A DNA stretch of 62,211 bases from Stenotrophomonas sp. Ste86 (GCF_024519465.1 NZ_JALJRW010000008.1:105663-167873); one strand, 5' to 3'; counted from the first letter of the stretch, positions 46,078 through 55,776 are shown. The notes: a model not told the origin generated them from the sequence alone. A program made the numbers and translations.

Positions 46078-47110
46078 CTACTTCTGTTTGAACTGTCTGA
46101 GCAGAGACTCGGGAATGAACGTGAGGCTTCCTCTTGCTCGGGAGCATGCCACGTACAGCCTGTTCCTCGTGCTCGCATTGAGATCGCCCAGGGTTTCAGC
46201 GTGGAACGCTTTGACATTGGAAGAACTCAGTACAACGCATACGTCGCCGTAGTGATCAATTCCCTTCGATGCCCCCCCAGTTCTGCGAGACACAGTTGTA
46301 CCTGTAGTGTTATTGATAGAAGAGCTTGACCACCGCCGGATCTCTATAGAGACGCAGGACTGCGTCCGGATCTTCCTCGAACCGTACTGTGCTGTGCCGC
46401 TCCGAATCCGCATAGATAGAAACGCCAATTCGCTCGCTGATGAACTGGCAGACGGTCGTTGTGCAACGTCTGCTGGCCTTCAGCAAGTCCATGTCCACGC
46501 GTAGCCCAGCCGCTTCGAATCTGGCCCTGTACTTGCCATAGTCATCGTGAAGCGTTCTGTTCAGCGGACCGTCCCGGCTTGTGTCGTAGGTGTGCTGGTA
46601 GAAGTCTCCGACGAAGACGACCTCGACATTTGCCTTTGACACCTCGAGCAGGAAGTTGAAGTCGTGACCTGCAAAGTCCTGGACTTCATCGACGAAGAGC
46701 GCGTCATAGTACTTTTCGAGTCTCTGCCGCACGGAAGGCAGCAGACCTGAGCTATCGACGAATGCTGCAAGCCGATTTGAGTACAGCCACCTGTTGCCCG
46801 TCATGTACCTACGATCCTGCTTGGCGTTGAACACAGGGAAACGGGGTGGGAACTTGAAGGTGACCCCCTTGGTCCGCTTGTCCATTGCCAGGAAAGGACG
46901 GTAGCAGAAGCTGTGAAGGAACGAGAAATAGGTTGATAACTCGATGTTCTTGGGAACGTGGCCGAACCTCTGGATGATCTTATGGCGAATGTTCTCTATG
47001 TTTCCATCCGTGTACGTGACGATCAAGAATCGGCGATCAAGGTCCAGATTTGCCACCAGCATGGACGTTTTTCCGGAACCCGCTACAGCAAACGTTACGC
47101 TCTTATCCAC
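46078..47110 (-). pseudogene. gajB: GajB-like UvrD helicase of a Gabija system, disrupted twice
   Basis: The first 266 codons read as a UvrD-like helicase: Walker A VAGSGKTSML at the start, LIVTYTD, Walker B ALFVDEVQDF, then VVFVGDFYQHTYDTSRDG. The frame stops at TAA (46310-46312) after VKLFYQ. Beyond it the same frame continues YNCVSQNWG, then shifts at a run of seven C (46272-46278, plus strand). With six C the frame would continue ASKGIDHYGDVCVVLSS to LYVACSRARGSLTFIPE, the expected motif VI end. So there is one nonsense codon and one homopolymer insertion. It overlaps gajA by 16 bp. At about 344 codons it is also shorter than the founding GajB. Confidence 0.85.
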
Positions 47111-48660
47111 TCGATAGCCTCCTTAATGTAGGCGGGAGTCTTGAGCGTGTTGCCATGCTCCTCAAGAAGCCGAAAAGCTGCTTCGGTCTTGTTGCCGAGC
47201 ATGTAGTCCTGAACGGATAGGCTCCGCCGCCCGGCCCCGAACAAGCCATCACAGGACTTGGTGTTGTCCTGGTAGAGGCAGATCTCGAACGTGCTCCTGG
47301 CTGGATCGGTATCAGCGAATACCCGAATCTTCTCGCTTACGAAGTCCTTATAATTGTCGACGCAGTTCGCTTGGTAATCTTCATCGTTGTCACGGACCAC
47401 CGCGACCTTGATGTCGAGTACTTTTGCCAGCTCCATGTAGCGCTTGAAGCTTGTTCCGTCGACGGATATGACATGAATGCCGTCTTTCTCTGTGTTGGAC
47501 CCGCCTGAGCATGCTTCGTATAGAGCTCCAAGCAGGATGAACTCTGCGTCCCCCTCAACAAGGACCGCCCGACTACAAAGTGACAGCTCAAGGACGTTGT
47601 TGTCCGGCGCCTTCATGAAGAACCTGGCTGTCTCATCGGTAAGGGCCTGCAAGGACGCTGGATTGGCAGCGCCAGCCTCTGTCAGCAGAATCACGTTCCT
47701 CAGGTTCAGCCGAGTAGCAATGAAGCTGCTATGGGTCGCGATAAATAGCTGCTTGTCCTTGGACGCATCGATTCTCTGGATCAACTTGTGCATGTGCACG
47801 TGGCTCAGGTGGTTCTCCGGCTCCTCAAGAAGAAGCAGATCGAGCGTCGCCTCCCGATTTCGAAGCGCAAATTCGGTCTTGATGAAGCACTGGCGGCCCT
47901 TGCCCCTTCCTTCGATCGGGATGTCATCCTCGGTGATCACCAAGTCAGTCTCGATGCTGGACTTGGAGCTGCTACGGATATCAAATCTGTAGTCAACTAC
48001 CGTGTCGTTCATCGCCTTGAAGGATGTGTCGCGGAAAGCCCGCTTGGCTTTTCGATAATCATAAGCATGCTTGCTCCGCTCGCTGGCGCTCGACTGTGCG
48101 ACATACATCGAGCGGGTGTACTCACGCGTAGCGTAGTCGTTGTTGATCTGGGAGCTGTCGATCAAGAGGTGCTTAAGAGGCTTCCGGTAGGGAAGCAGCG
48201 TTTTATCAGCAAACGTTCTGAATCGGACTTCGTAATACTCAAAAGGGAAGCTCACGTCCCTGTCGACCAGCGCCTTCTTGATATCGTCGGTGTACTCGTC
48301 CAGCGGCACGCAGGTCACCCGGACACCGCAGTAGTCTCGACGAAGGCTGTTGTTCCTTCCGTCGAACTCCTGATCGTCTAATGCCTTGAAGTACGCCTCG
48401 ATCATGAGCGTGGGGAGATTGGTAATGCTTCGATCTCCTCCAAGGAAATCCGAGATGGCCTGCGTGTTGAAGATTGCTTCAATTCCCAGCGCTTCAACTT
48501 TGCTGCGGCTAGCACTGAGAGCAATGTCTATTGCCTGAAGGAGCGAGCTCTTACCTGCTTCATTGCCGCCAGCAAGAATATTCATCTTGTCGTCGAAGGC
48601 GACATCAAAGTTTCGGAACTTCTTGAAGTTCTTTAGGATCAATCGTTCAATCGTCGGCAC
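47095..48660 (-). CDS. gajA: GajA-like OLD-family ATPase/TOPRIM nuclease
   Basis: A 521-aa protein. I chose the GTG at 48660 (MPTIERLILKNFKKFRN) because AGGGGG lies 7 bases upstream and the N-terminus then matches OLD/RecF-type ATPases. Walker A is AGGNEAGKSSLL near residue 32. The signature and Walker B lie around LLLEEPENHLSHVHMHKL, and FIATHSSFIA follows. The C-terminal TOPRIM domain has VLVEGDAEFILLGAL and VVRDNDEDYQ (metal-binding acidic residues). GajA nicks DNA when nucleotides are depleted, with GajB as partner. The ATPase and TOPRIM halves look intact. Confidence 0.92.
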   Translation of the reverse strand: MPTIERLILKNFKKFRNFDVAFDDKMNILAGGNEAGKSSLLQAIDIALSASRSKVEALGIEAIFNTQAISDFLGGDRSITNLPTLMIEAYFKALDDQEFDGRNNSLRRDYCGVRVTCVPLDEYTDDIKKALVDRDVSFPFEYYEVRFRTFADKTLLPYRKPLKHLLIDSSQINNDYATREYTRSMYVAQSSASERSKHAYDYRKAKRAFRDTSFKAMNDTVVDYRFDIRSSSKSSIETDLVITEDDIPIEGRGKGRQCFIKTEFALRNREATLDLLLLEEPENHLSHVHMHKLIQRIDASKDKQLFIATHSSFIATRLNLRNVILLTEAGAANPASLQALTDETARFFMKAPDNNVLELSLCSRAVLVEGDAEFILLGALYEACSGGSNTEKDGIHVISVDGTSFKRYMELAKVLDIKVAVVRDNDEDYQANCVDNYKDFVSEKIRVFADTDPARSTFEICLYQDNTKSCDGLFGAGRRSLSVQDYMLGNKTEAAFRLLEEHGNTLKTPAYIKEAIEWIRA

Positions 48661-48877
48661 CTGACACCCCCTGTGTCGCCTGTTCCATGGTTGTATCGAT
48701 TGGCCGCTAAGATGGCAGGGTCGGCCGAGCCCTGAAGCAACCTCACAAATATATCGACAGATGTGATGATCTGAACAGTGGCGAGGCCGGCTAGGCCCAT
48801 CACTCGCCCTTAGGGACTGAATTCCGCATCTCAAAGACTCCAGTTCCAAATGACTACTATCAACGGAGTGTGCCGGC

Positions 48878-51109
48878 ATGGCCAAGAAGTTTGACTTGGA
48901 GTCCGAGGTTGTCAAATGGCTAGTAACGCGGATTCAAGATGGCGCGCTACTAGAAGAGGTGGCAGGGCGCGAGAGCGTCTCCGCCGTGGCGGAGATGGCT
49001 GGCCAAGAGAACTTCCTTCCGGCATTTGGGATTGACTACTTCTCTCGCAGAGCATCGACTGAAGCAGCTGCTCATGTGCTCGAGCAGCTTGGCTCGCTTG
49101 AGATTATCTCCATTGACACCAGTATTTCTCTTACGACCGGCGAGATCCTCCGGCCAGACATACTGTGCTTCAACCAAGAGACGAGGACGATGGTTGTCTT
49201 TGAGGTCAAGCGGGCTGCCGAAACTGAGCGGCAGACTGTCACCGAGCTAGCTGGCTACGAGCAGGAGCTTCGAAACGCAGCGCCGTTTCTCGGTAGCTTC
49301 GACGTCCTGTTTGTGGTTGTGGCAGCGAACTGGTCGCCGCTGCTAACGCACGCGGTTGGAAACATGAACGCATGGTCTGGAAAGCGTTACCTGGCCTTAA
49401 AGGTAACCCCGGCGACGCGTGGTTTTTCCTTGGCTGTTCACATTCCCGAAGCTTGGCATTTGACCGGCGCTTTGGGCTTGCCTGGTGAGGCACTGCCGTC
49501 CATTGACCTCTACCTCCAGCCAAAGGTGGACGAAGATCGGGGCTCAGATGACGAGGATGGACGCAACTCCGGCACTATCCGGGGGAATGTTGACGAGGAA
49601 GACCGGCATCCGCCCAGGATCGTTTTAACGGCAATGGAGATGATTGCTCGAGAGGGCGATCGGACAGGGGCGCATGGCTTCTTGATGTTGTGGCGCGACG
49701 CGGGAGCGCTTGGCTTGGGTTGCTGGTGCCTGACTTTGACCACGGTAGATCCCTACGCAATGTCGGCATGGGCAGCGGAGTACGGTCATCCACACCGTTC
49801 TTCGGATGCCACCCAGTACTTTCGCTCTAAGGTTGAGCCAGGCAATGCACCTCGGTCACTCTACGGCATTGCCAAAGCTGCGATTACTCTTTTGAGGGAG
49901 AGGTTTGAACCAGAGTTTGGGGGCGATTCTCTTTGGGGGGTGAAGGTCCACGGTTTCAAGCAGAGAGCCGTACCCGTTCGGTTCGACTTCTGGGGGAGCC
50001 TCGGGCGTCACGCCCGAGAGTTCGTCGCAAATCCTGCTGCTCGACAGAACTACATGCCATTTATCTCTGCCAGTCAACTTGACTGGACTGATCCAGTGGT
50101 TGGGATGACCTTGGTGTCTAACCTGACTTGTGGAACTCCTTTTCCCAACGGGCTGATCGGTTGCGAGCAGGCATTTGACCTTGGCCGCGCTTTAGGTGAC
50201 TTTGGCATTGCCGCAGACGGGGCATCCCAGAGCGCCCAACATGCAGCGGCATTTGAGCCTATGCTTGAGTGGTCGCAGTTGGAGGCAGTTAGGTACGGGA
50301 TAGAGATGCTGCAGATGTCCGATATCGCTACAGAGGTGACTAAGCCTATGCCGACGCTATCGAGCAGATCAGAGCATCGATTGGAGAGACTCCAAGAGCT
50401 GGTCGATTGGGTTGCACTTGAGCTGATCGGCTCGGATCACCCAGCTCATCAAGCATGCTTTGCGGTTGGCTGTTCCCACGCGCTTGTTTTCGGCTGGATA
50501 GAAGACGCTGCTGCTGATCCGTATGGAGGGCCCGCCGTTAGAGAAGCGGCTAGCAGCGCACGTCGGGTCCTGGAGTTCGCGCTGCGTCAAGCGCACGGCA
50601 GTCAAGGGCTGGCATTTCGGTCAGCCTCCTTCTTGGAGCTGATGAAACTTGCGGGATTGGATGAGCGTGAAGCAAAGGGTTGGTGCGACAGCGGCAGCGT
50701 ACTCACCGCCGAGCTCAATGATCAGGTGCTGCTCGAGTCATTCGCCTCTGTCGTTCTACCCGGTATTGATTCGATCATTCCTCCGGTTTTGCATACCACG
50801 CGACCGCCTTTTCACGCCCTCGTCGACTGGGACTATCTGAAGTCAGGAGCGAGGGCTATGTTTGAGTCGGGGGTCAAGCATCCTGCAGTGATGTTCGCCC
50901 AAGACGGGACGATAGGAACGGGGCAGATGCCGTGGCAGTTTAATATCGGCATCCCGGTCCAGGACCCGGAGCTGGAGGTCTATGTCCTAGATATGTCAGC
51001 GGCCATGGCCATGGCGACCAAAATGACGTGGGAGGAGGCCAAGGCCTTCCACGCAAAGCGGTCCACCCAGGCTAAGGGCGATGATCTGGGTGACAGCAGT
51101 TGGCGCTAG
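48878..51109 (+). CDS. 743-aa protein with a PD-(D/E)XK-like nuclease N-terminus
   Basis: The N-terminal region (about residues 40-170) fits a restriction-endonuclease-like fold: LRPDILCFNQETR supplies an Asp, MVVFEVKRA an E-x-K, and ETERQTVTELAGYEQEL a downstream Gln/Glu helix. The remaining 550 residues have no motif I recognise; residues 225-245 are acidic (EDRGSDDEDGRNSG), and the rest is mixed alpha/beta with several conserved-looking Trp. GGAG lies 11 bases before the ATG. It is divergent from gajA and convergent with a membrane protein gene. Base composition is that of the island. Being surrounded by defence genes, it is a candidate defence protein. Confidence 0.8.
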   Translation: MAKKFDLESEVVKWLVTRIQDGALLEEVAGRESVSAVAEMAGQENFLPAFGIDYFSRRASTEAAAHVLEQLGSLEIISIDTSISLTTGEILRPDILCFNQETRTMVVFEVKRAAETERQTVTELAGYEQELRNAAPFLGSFDVLFVVVAANWSPLLTHAVGNMNAWSGKRYLALKVTPATRGFSLAVHIPEAWHLTGALGLPGEALPSIDLYLQPKVDEDRGSDDEDGRNSGTIRGNVDEEDRHPPRIVLTAMEMIAREGDRTGAHGFLMLWRDAGALGLGCWCLTLTTVDPYAMSAWAAEYGHPHRSSDATQYFRSKVEPGNAPRSLYGIAKAAITLLRERFEPEFGGDSLWGVKVHGFKQRAVPVRFDFWGSLGRHAREFVANPAARQNYMPFISASQLDWTDPVVGMTLVSNLTCGTPFPNGLIGCEQAFDLGRALGDFGIAADGASQSAQHAAAFEPMLEWSQLEAVRYGIEMLQMSDIATEVTKPMPTLSSRSEHRLERLQELVDWVALELIGSDHPAHQACFAVGCSHALVFGWIEDAAADPYGGPAVREAASSARRVLEFALRQAHGSQGLAFRSASFLELMKLAGLDEREAKGWCDSGSVLTAELNDQVLLESFASVVLPGIDSIIPPVLHTTRPPFHALVDWDYLKSGARAMFESGVKHPAVMFAQDGTIGTGQMPWQFNIGIPVQDPELEVYVLDMSAAMAMATKMTWEEAKAFHAKRSTQAKGDDLGDSSWR

Positions 51110-51147
51110 GCTTGGCCTGGCGCCGCTAGGGCGTGGGTTGGCGTCGA

Positions 51148-51960
51148 TCACAGCGCTTTATCATCGTCGCCGTCGCCGTCGCCGTCGCCCTCAGGCTCAG
51201 GCTCAGGTGGGTTGTAGTCAGCCCAGAAGTAGTCGAGATTCACAGACTTTGCATCGCGCATCTGTAGGACAACCTTCTCGCCTGGGATCTCGATCCAGCC
51301 GTGACCAAGAGACCGCCCGGCGTCATCATCGTCGTTCTTATCGACCTCTTCAGGGTGGGCTTCAGGAGGTGGTAGCCCGGCAATGGCGAGCGGCTTCCTT
51401 GCTGCAATTCCGAGCACGACTCGCTCAAGATCGCCAGACCGGGAGGTCCGAAACTCAAGTACCACACCCTTGAAGAGAATGACCTGGCCTCCCATGGTGA
51501 AGTCCGCAGTAAGCACGACAAAGTCCACATCTGCAGGGCGAAGCAACTGATACCAGTCAGCGGGATCTTTCTTGGTCATACGCCTGTTGACGAACTTGCC
51601 AAGACCCCACATCAACGCTGTGCAGGCCACGACGTAACCACCCACGCAGAATGGGTGTTCGCTCAATGCTCGGGGGGCGGCGGCGGCCGGTGCGGTGTGG
51701 CCTCCAAGCAGCTGTATGACTGACAACAAGTCTGGTCGGTGCGAAGAAGGCCAGAACCACGCGACGGCGTGCAGGGAGGACAGCAGCATCATGTGACCGC
51801 AGATGGCGGCCACCAGTGCGACAGCCAAGCCCAGGCTGAGCTGCTGCTCTAATCCGGTTGAGGGTGCAGTAGGGCTGTGAAGCCTGGTGACTGCAAATAC
51901 GAAAGCGGCTCCAGGTAGAAGCAAAACGAGGGCGACTAGAACCGAAAGGCTCAGCCCCAC
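51148..51960 (-). CDS. membrane protein of unknown function (possibly DUF6338-like)
   Basis: A 270-aa protein with three membrane segments: residues 5-27 (VLVALVLLLPGAAFVFAV), 42-65 (LGLAVALVAAICGHMMLL) and about 110-130. A cytoplasmic domain with VDFVVLTADFTMGGQVILFKGVVLEF follows. The C-terminus is a simple-sequence tail, PEPEPEGDGDGDGDDDKAL, from a hexanucleotide repeat. The layout recalls DUF6338, but this is a guess. AAGGGG lies about 10 bases before the ATG. It is tail to tail with the 743-aa gene, so not an operon with it. Confidence 0.7.
   Translation of the reverse strand: MGLSLSVLVALVLLLPGAAFVFAVTRLHSPTAPSTGLEQQLSLGLAVALVAAICGHMMLLSSLHAVAWFWPSSHRPDLLSVIQLLGGHTAPAAAAPRALSEHPFCVGGYVVACTALMWGLGKFVNRRMTKKDPADWYQLLRPADVDFVVLTADFTMGGQVILFKGVVLEFRTSRSGDLERVVLGIAARKPLAIAGLPPPEAHPEEVDKNDDDDAGRSLGHGWIEIPGEKVVLQMRDAKSVNLDYFWADYNPPEPEPEGDGDGDGDDDKAL
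51162..51210. repeat. coding microsatellite in the membrane protein tail
   Basis: Four CGTCGC hexamers are followed by three AGGCTC hexamers. On the minus strand they encode the Glu-Pro and Gly-Asp runs. Such in-frame hexamer arrays change tail length without a frameshift. Confidence 0.85.
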
Positions 51961-51964
51961 TCAG

Positions 51965-52189
51965 TCAGACCCCTTGTGCCAATTTCTTGGTCCGCCCGCT
52001 AACTTTCGGGCGCTCGGTCAGGATGTACATGCCTGACTTGCTACGTAAAGCGGTTGAGGCATTACGAGCGTTCTTCGGACAGGTCTGCGATCGGATCACG
52101 ATCTTCATAACGTCGCGTGCGCCATCGCGCGAAGACAGCAATTCTTCTGCCCTCGTTGAAAGCGTTGCTTTGCTATTGACTGTTTTCAT
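51965..52189 (-). CDS. possible small protein between the membrane gene and ietA
   Basis: A 74-aa frame starting MKTVNSKATLSTRAEELL, ending GMYILTERPKVSGRTKKLAQGV. It is charged, with no membrane helix. GGAG lies about 12 bases upstream, which is weak. A competing frame lies on the other strand over the same bases, so the call is uncertain. The rest of 52190-52388 holds the ietA promoter and nothing else recognisable. Confidence 0.35.
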   Translation of the reverse strand: MKTVNSKATLSTRAEELLSSRDGARDVMKIVIRSQTCPKNARNASTALRSKSGMYILTERPKVSGRTKKLAQGV

Positions 52190-52388
52190 GAGGCTTACGT
52201 GCTCCCTATGAACCACGAGCTAGTGCCGATTGCGACGATACGCAACGCTGACCAATGAAGCCTAAACGCTGATGCGTTATCCGGTGGTTCTTTCCGATGT
52301 CTAAGATTGCACAAGCATTGCGGCTATGCAACACTCCGGGGACTAGTCCAGCGACAATCATAAAAAATACATTTCGGATCAATGAGTT

Positions 52389-53573
52389 ATGCAATCTAAA
52401 AGCCCGGCCGACGATTTCCGGAGCGAATTGGTCCACTTTGCCCGCCTTGGCGCAGCGGGCGACACTGAGCGCGTTAAGATTCAGGCCCTGCGGCTCATCC
52501 GCCAGCTCCGCTCCCAAGGAGACGAGTTGGCTGAGCTCCTGCAGCAGGTTGTTTTCCCATTAGGGGCTGTCGGGGGAAGCGTGACGGCTCGGGCAACCCG
52601 TCGACTTGATAGTGGCGGCCCCTTCATGCCGCCGACTGATCCTGACTCCAATCTGGACTTGGTCCGAATCGAAGATGAGCCCAGACCGCTGCATACCCTG
52701 ATCTGGGACCCCGCCGTGGATCGTCAGGTCCGGCAGCTGGTTGCTGAGCGAAAGGGACTTCTCCGTCTTCAGGAGAACGGTCTTTCGGCACCGAAGAGCG
52801 TGCTGTTCTGCGGTCCCCCTGGCGTTGGCAAGACCGAGAGCGCCCGAGAGGTCGCGGCGGCACTGGGCCTGCCACTGGTTATTCTGGATCTGGCAACGAT
52901 CCTTAGCTCCCTGCTGGGCAAGTCGGGCAACAACCTCAGGCAGGTGTTCCAGTACGCCAAGCGCACGCCCTGCGTGCTCCTTCTGGACGAAATCGATGCC
53001 ATTGCGAAGCGACGAGATGACAGTGGCGACATTGGTGAGCTCAAGCGCCTGGTCACGGTTCTTCTTCAGGAAATCGATCTGTGGCCGTCAACTCACTTGA
53101 TGATCGCTGCGACAAATCACGTGCAGTTGCTCGATACAGCCGTGATCAGACGATTTGAACAGACAATCAACTTCCCTCGGCCCGATGCCTTGCAGCTCTC
53201 GGCCCTTGGTAATAGTTTGGGCAGCAATGGTTCAGCCAAAATGCCAGCTGGCTGGACGACGTTGTTGGCAGAGGTTCTGGCCGATACGTCTTACAGTGAT
53301 TTCGTGCGCGATCTGAACAAAGTCCGTCGCTCAGCAGTTCTGGGTGGCCAGAAAGAAGGCGCGAGCGCCATCAAAGAAATCGTGCAGGAAAAAATCGACG
53401 CCATGTCCAAGGAAGCGAGGAAACGCGTCGCTGTTAGCCTAGTTCAGGATGTAAAACTACCCCAGCGCGAAGCGAGTCGGATCACCAAGATCGCCCGCGA
53501 TACACTCAAAAGTGCTTTGCAAGGAGTGAGCAGAGATGGCGGAACAGACGAAGTTCCTGTTGGGCTTGGGTGA
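52389..53573 (+). CDS. ietA: IetA-like AAA+ ATPase of an IetAS pair
   Basis: A 394-aa protein. Residues 1-100 are a helical N-terminal domain. The AAA+ core has Walker A GPPGVGKT (residues 142-149), Walker B LLLDEIDAI (Asp200-Glu201), sensor IAATNHVQLLDTAVIRRFE, and a basic C-terminal helix. The next gene is a subtilisin-like protease overlapping by 38 bp. ATPase/protease pairs of this kind were first described as the IetA/IetS stability and toxin-antitoxin system of the Agrobacterium plasmid pTiC58, and later as an anti-phage system. Confidence 0.87.
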   Translation: MQSKSPADDFRSELVHFARLGAAGDTERVKIQALRLIRQLRSQGDELAELLQQVVFPLGAVGGSVTARATRRLDSGGPFMPPTDPDSNLDLVRIEDEPRPLHTLIWDPAVDRQVRQLVAERKGLLRLQENGLSAPKSVLFCGPPGVGKTESAREVAAALGLPLVILDLATILSSLLGKSGNNLRQVFQYAKRTPCVLLLDEIDAIAKRRDDSGDIGELKRLVTVLLQEIDLWPSTHLMIAATNHVQLLDTAVIRRFEQTINFPRPDALQLSALGNSLGSNGSAKMPAGWTTLLAEVLADTSYSDFVRDLNKVRRSAVLGGQKEGASAIKEIVQEKIDAMSKEARKRVAVSLVQDVKLPQREASRITKIARDTLKSALQGVSRDGGTDEVPVGLG

Positions 53574-55776
53574 AACGCTAAGCACCCCTGGGTTCTATCC
53601 GAAGAAGAAAGGTTCCGGCGAGCCCCCTTACACCATCGATGTCCAGCGGAGTCATCTTGCGCCCATGCTGGAAGCGCAGGCTGATGACTTCGACTGGCTA
53701 CCGGATGCGGCCTGCCCAGAAGGCAACGTAGTATCCATGGTGACTCTCCATCCTAGCTATTACTCCCGCTCAGCCTTCCCAGGCGGCCTAATAGCCGAAG
53801 CGGGCCTTCGGTTCGTTGGAAGCATGCCGGCCTTCGTCAAGCCGCGCCGAGGCCGCGGCCATGACCTCCCTGGTGGAGCGGCGTCCACGACACTGTTCCT
53901 TGCGGGGAAAAGGGAGTCATTTCACAAGCTTGCCGGCAGGGTGGCCGAGATAGCAGCCGACGACCCACTGGCAAAAGACGTAATCAAAATTGAGCATATC
54001 GAGCCGCAGACCCGGCGAGAACGGATCCAGACGAAGCTTCCGAAGGCGCGATCTATCCTTGAGGTTGTGATGCACTACGACCCCCTCAGGGACTTCACTT
54101 GGGAAGAGCAGTTCAATGCGTTTGCCGCCGAGTGCGGCTTGGCCCTATCGGAGCGGAGCTATCAAGCGCGCGGGCTGTGGTTCTTGGAAGCGGTCGGGAC
54201 AGCAGAGGCTGCCAGCAAGCTGGCTGACTTCTCCTTTGTTCGCGCCATCCGACCGATGCCGAAGATCCGACCCGTAGAAGCGCCGAAGGTGATGCGCTCA
54301 AGTCGTATCACTCCCTCGGTCATTCTTCCCGCTGATGGCCCGGTCGACCCAGATTGCAGGGTCGCAGTATTCGATGGAGGCTTGCCTCTAGATCATCCTT
54401 TCAAGAAATGGGCTAGCCGCATTGAGCCGACCCCGGGTGACGAGATTGGTGATGCAACCGATGAGGGTATGGCTCATGGCATGGCAGTCACCTCCGCGCT
54501 CTTATTTGGACACATGAAGCCAGGCTTACAGGTGCGGCCCTACTGCCACGTCGATCACTATCGTTGCATTGGCGAGAAGACCACAGACCGTGGGCTATAT
54601 AGCGTCATGCTGTACATAGAGAAGGTATTGAGCTCTACGGCTTATGAGTTCGTCTCACTCAGCATTGGGCCTGAGGAAATAACCGGCCCAGACAAGATCA
54701 GCGCCTGGACGACGTTGCTCGATGATCACTTTCATCAGTCATCCATCCTCGGCACCATCGCGGTTGGCAATGACGGTGATCAGCCGGCACCACACAACAG
54801 AATTCAGATTCCGAGTGATTGCGTCAACGCGCTGGCCATCGGTGCCAGCGACAGCAATGGTCCGGGATGGCGACGTGCGCCATACAGTTCCATCGGGCCA
54901 GGCCGCTCACCTGGCTTGGTAAAACCAGACTTGGTGCACTTCGGCGGTGTAGATAAGGATCGATTTGGATTCCTCTTCCCAGGAGGTCATCTTGTTCAGA
55001 GCACCGGTACGAGCTTTGCCACTCCTGCGGTCATGCGCATGGCAACGGCGGTACGTGCCCATTTCGGCCGCTCGTTCACGCCACTGGCGGTACGCGCTCT
55101 TCTAATCCACGCGTCTGAGCGCGGCGAACACCCTCGCCAAGAGGTCGGCTGGGGTCTGGCCCCCTCAGACATTGCTGATATCACTGTCTGTGCTGATAAC
55201 AGTGTGCGTATCCTATATCTTGGCAAGCTCGATCCATCCAAGGTGCGTCGAGTTCCCATCCCAGTTCCAGAATCGGGACTAAGCGGGAAAATCACGATCC
55301 GGGCTACGTTCTGCTATCTGTGCGAGACTGATCCCAATTCTCCGGGCGACTACACAAGAGCCGGGCTTGGTGTAACTTTCCGACCGCATGCCGAGAAGTT
55401 CAAGCGTCCCTCCAAGCCAAAACCTGATTGGAAGCCTGACCCGAAGTTCCCGGCTTCCGATCCTTTCTTTGAGGGGATTGGCGCAAATCCAGAGCAGGCC
55501 TTGCGTAGTGACTCGTTGAAATGGGATACGGTTCGTGATGCCTCACTAACCAAGTTGGCGTCGTCGCTCAAGCGTCCTGTCTTTGATGTCCACTACATGG
55601 CACGCGAACCTGGGCGTAGCGCGGCTCCTGCTCATCTTCCGCAGCTTAGTTACGCGCTGGTGGTCACCGTTAGTTCAACCCGCCATCCAGACATCTATGA
55701 GCGCGTACTGGAGGCATACTCTCAGCTGAAGCCACTGCTGCCGATAGCAGAGCTGCCGGCAACTATTCCGACGTGA
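53536..55776 (+). CDS. ietS: IetS-like subtilisin (S8) serine protease
   Basis: A 746-aa protease without a signal peptide, so cytoplasmic. The catalytic triad is Asp280 (VAVFDGGLP), His314 (GMAHGMAVTS) and Ser493 (GTSFATPA), with the oxyanion Asn412 in VGNDGD. Residues 1-260 are a long N-terminal domain of unknown fold, and 560-746 form a beta-rich C-terminal domain. It overlaps ietA by 38 bp, so both are made together. In the founding system the protease is toxic and the ATPase restrains it; in defence the trigger is unknown. Confidence 0.88.
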   Translation: MAEQTKFLLGLGETLSTPGFYPKKKGSGEPPYTIDVQRSHLAPMLEAQADDFDWLPDAACPEGNVVSMVTLHPSYYSRSAFPGGLIAEAGLRFVGSMPAFVKPRRGRGHDLPGGAASTTLFLAGKRESFHKLAGRVAEIAADDPLAKDVIKIEHIEPQTRRERIQTKLPKARSILEVVMHYDPLRDFTWEEQFNAFAAECGLALSERSYQARGLWFLEAVGTAEAASKLADFSFVRAIRPMPKIRPVEAPKVMRSSRITPSVILPADGPVDPDCRVAVFDGGLPLDHPFKKWASRIEPTPGDEIGDATDEGMAHGMAVTSALLFGHMKPGLQVRPYCHVDHYRCIGEKTTDRGLYSVMLYIEKVLSSTAYEFVSLSIGPEEITGPDKISAWTTLLDDHFHQSSILGTIAVGNDGDQPAPHNRIQIPSDCVNALAIGASDSNGPGWRRAPYSSIGPGRSPGLVKPDLVHFGGVDKDRFGFLFPGGHLVQSTGTSFATPAVMRMATAVRAHFGRSFTPLAVRALLIHASERGEHPRQEVGWGLAPSDIADITVCADNSVRILYLGKLDPSKVRRVPIPVPESGLSGKITIRATFCYLCETDPNSPGDYTRAGLGVTFRPHAEKFKRPSKPKPDWKPDPKFPASDPFFEGIGANPEQALRSDSLKWDTVRDASLTKLASSLKRPVFDVHYMAREPGRSAAPAHLPQLSYALVVTVSSTRHPDIYERVLEAYSQLKPLLPIAELPATIPT

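Noticed and set aside
45452..46252. 266-aa plus-strand frame right of tnsAB
   Set aside because: It runs antisense to the small regulator-like gene and the gajB 3' end, has no ribosome site and no recognisable motif.
47095..48915. 606-aa version of the GajA-like protein starting at 48915
   Set aside because: The extra 85 N-terminal residues have no family-like sequence and cover the promoter region shared with the divergent 743-aa gene. The GTG at 48660 has a good ribosome site and starts at the OLD-type N-terminus.
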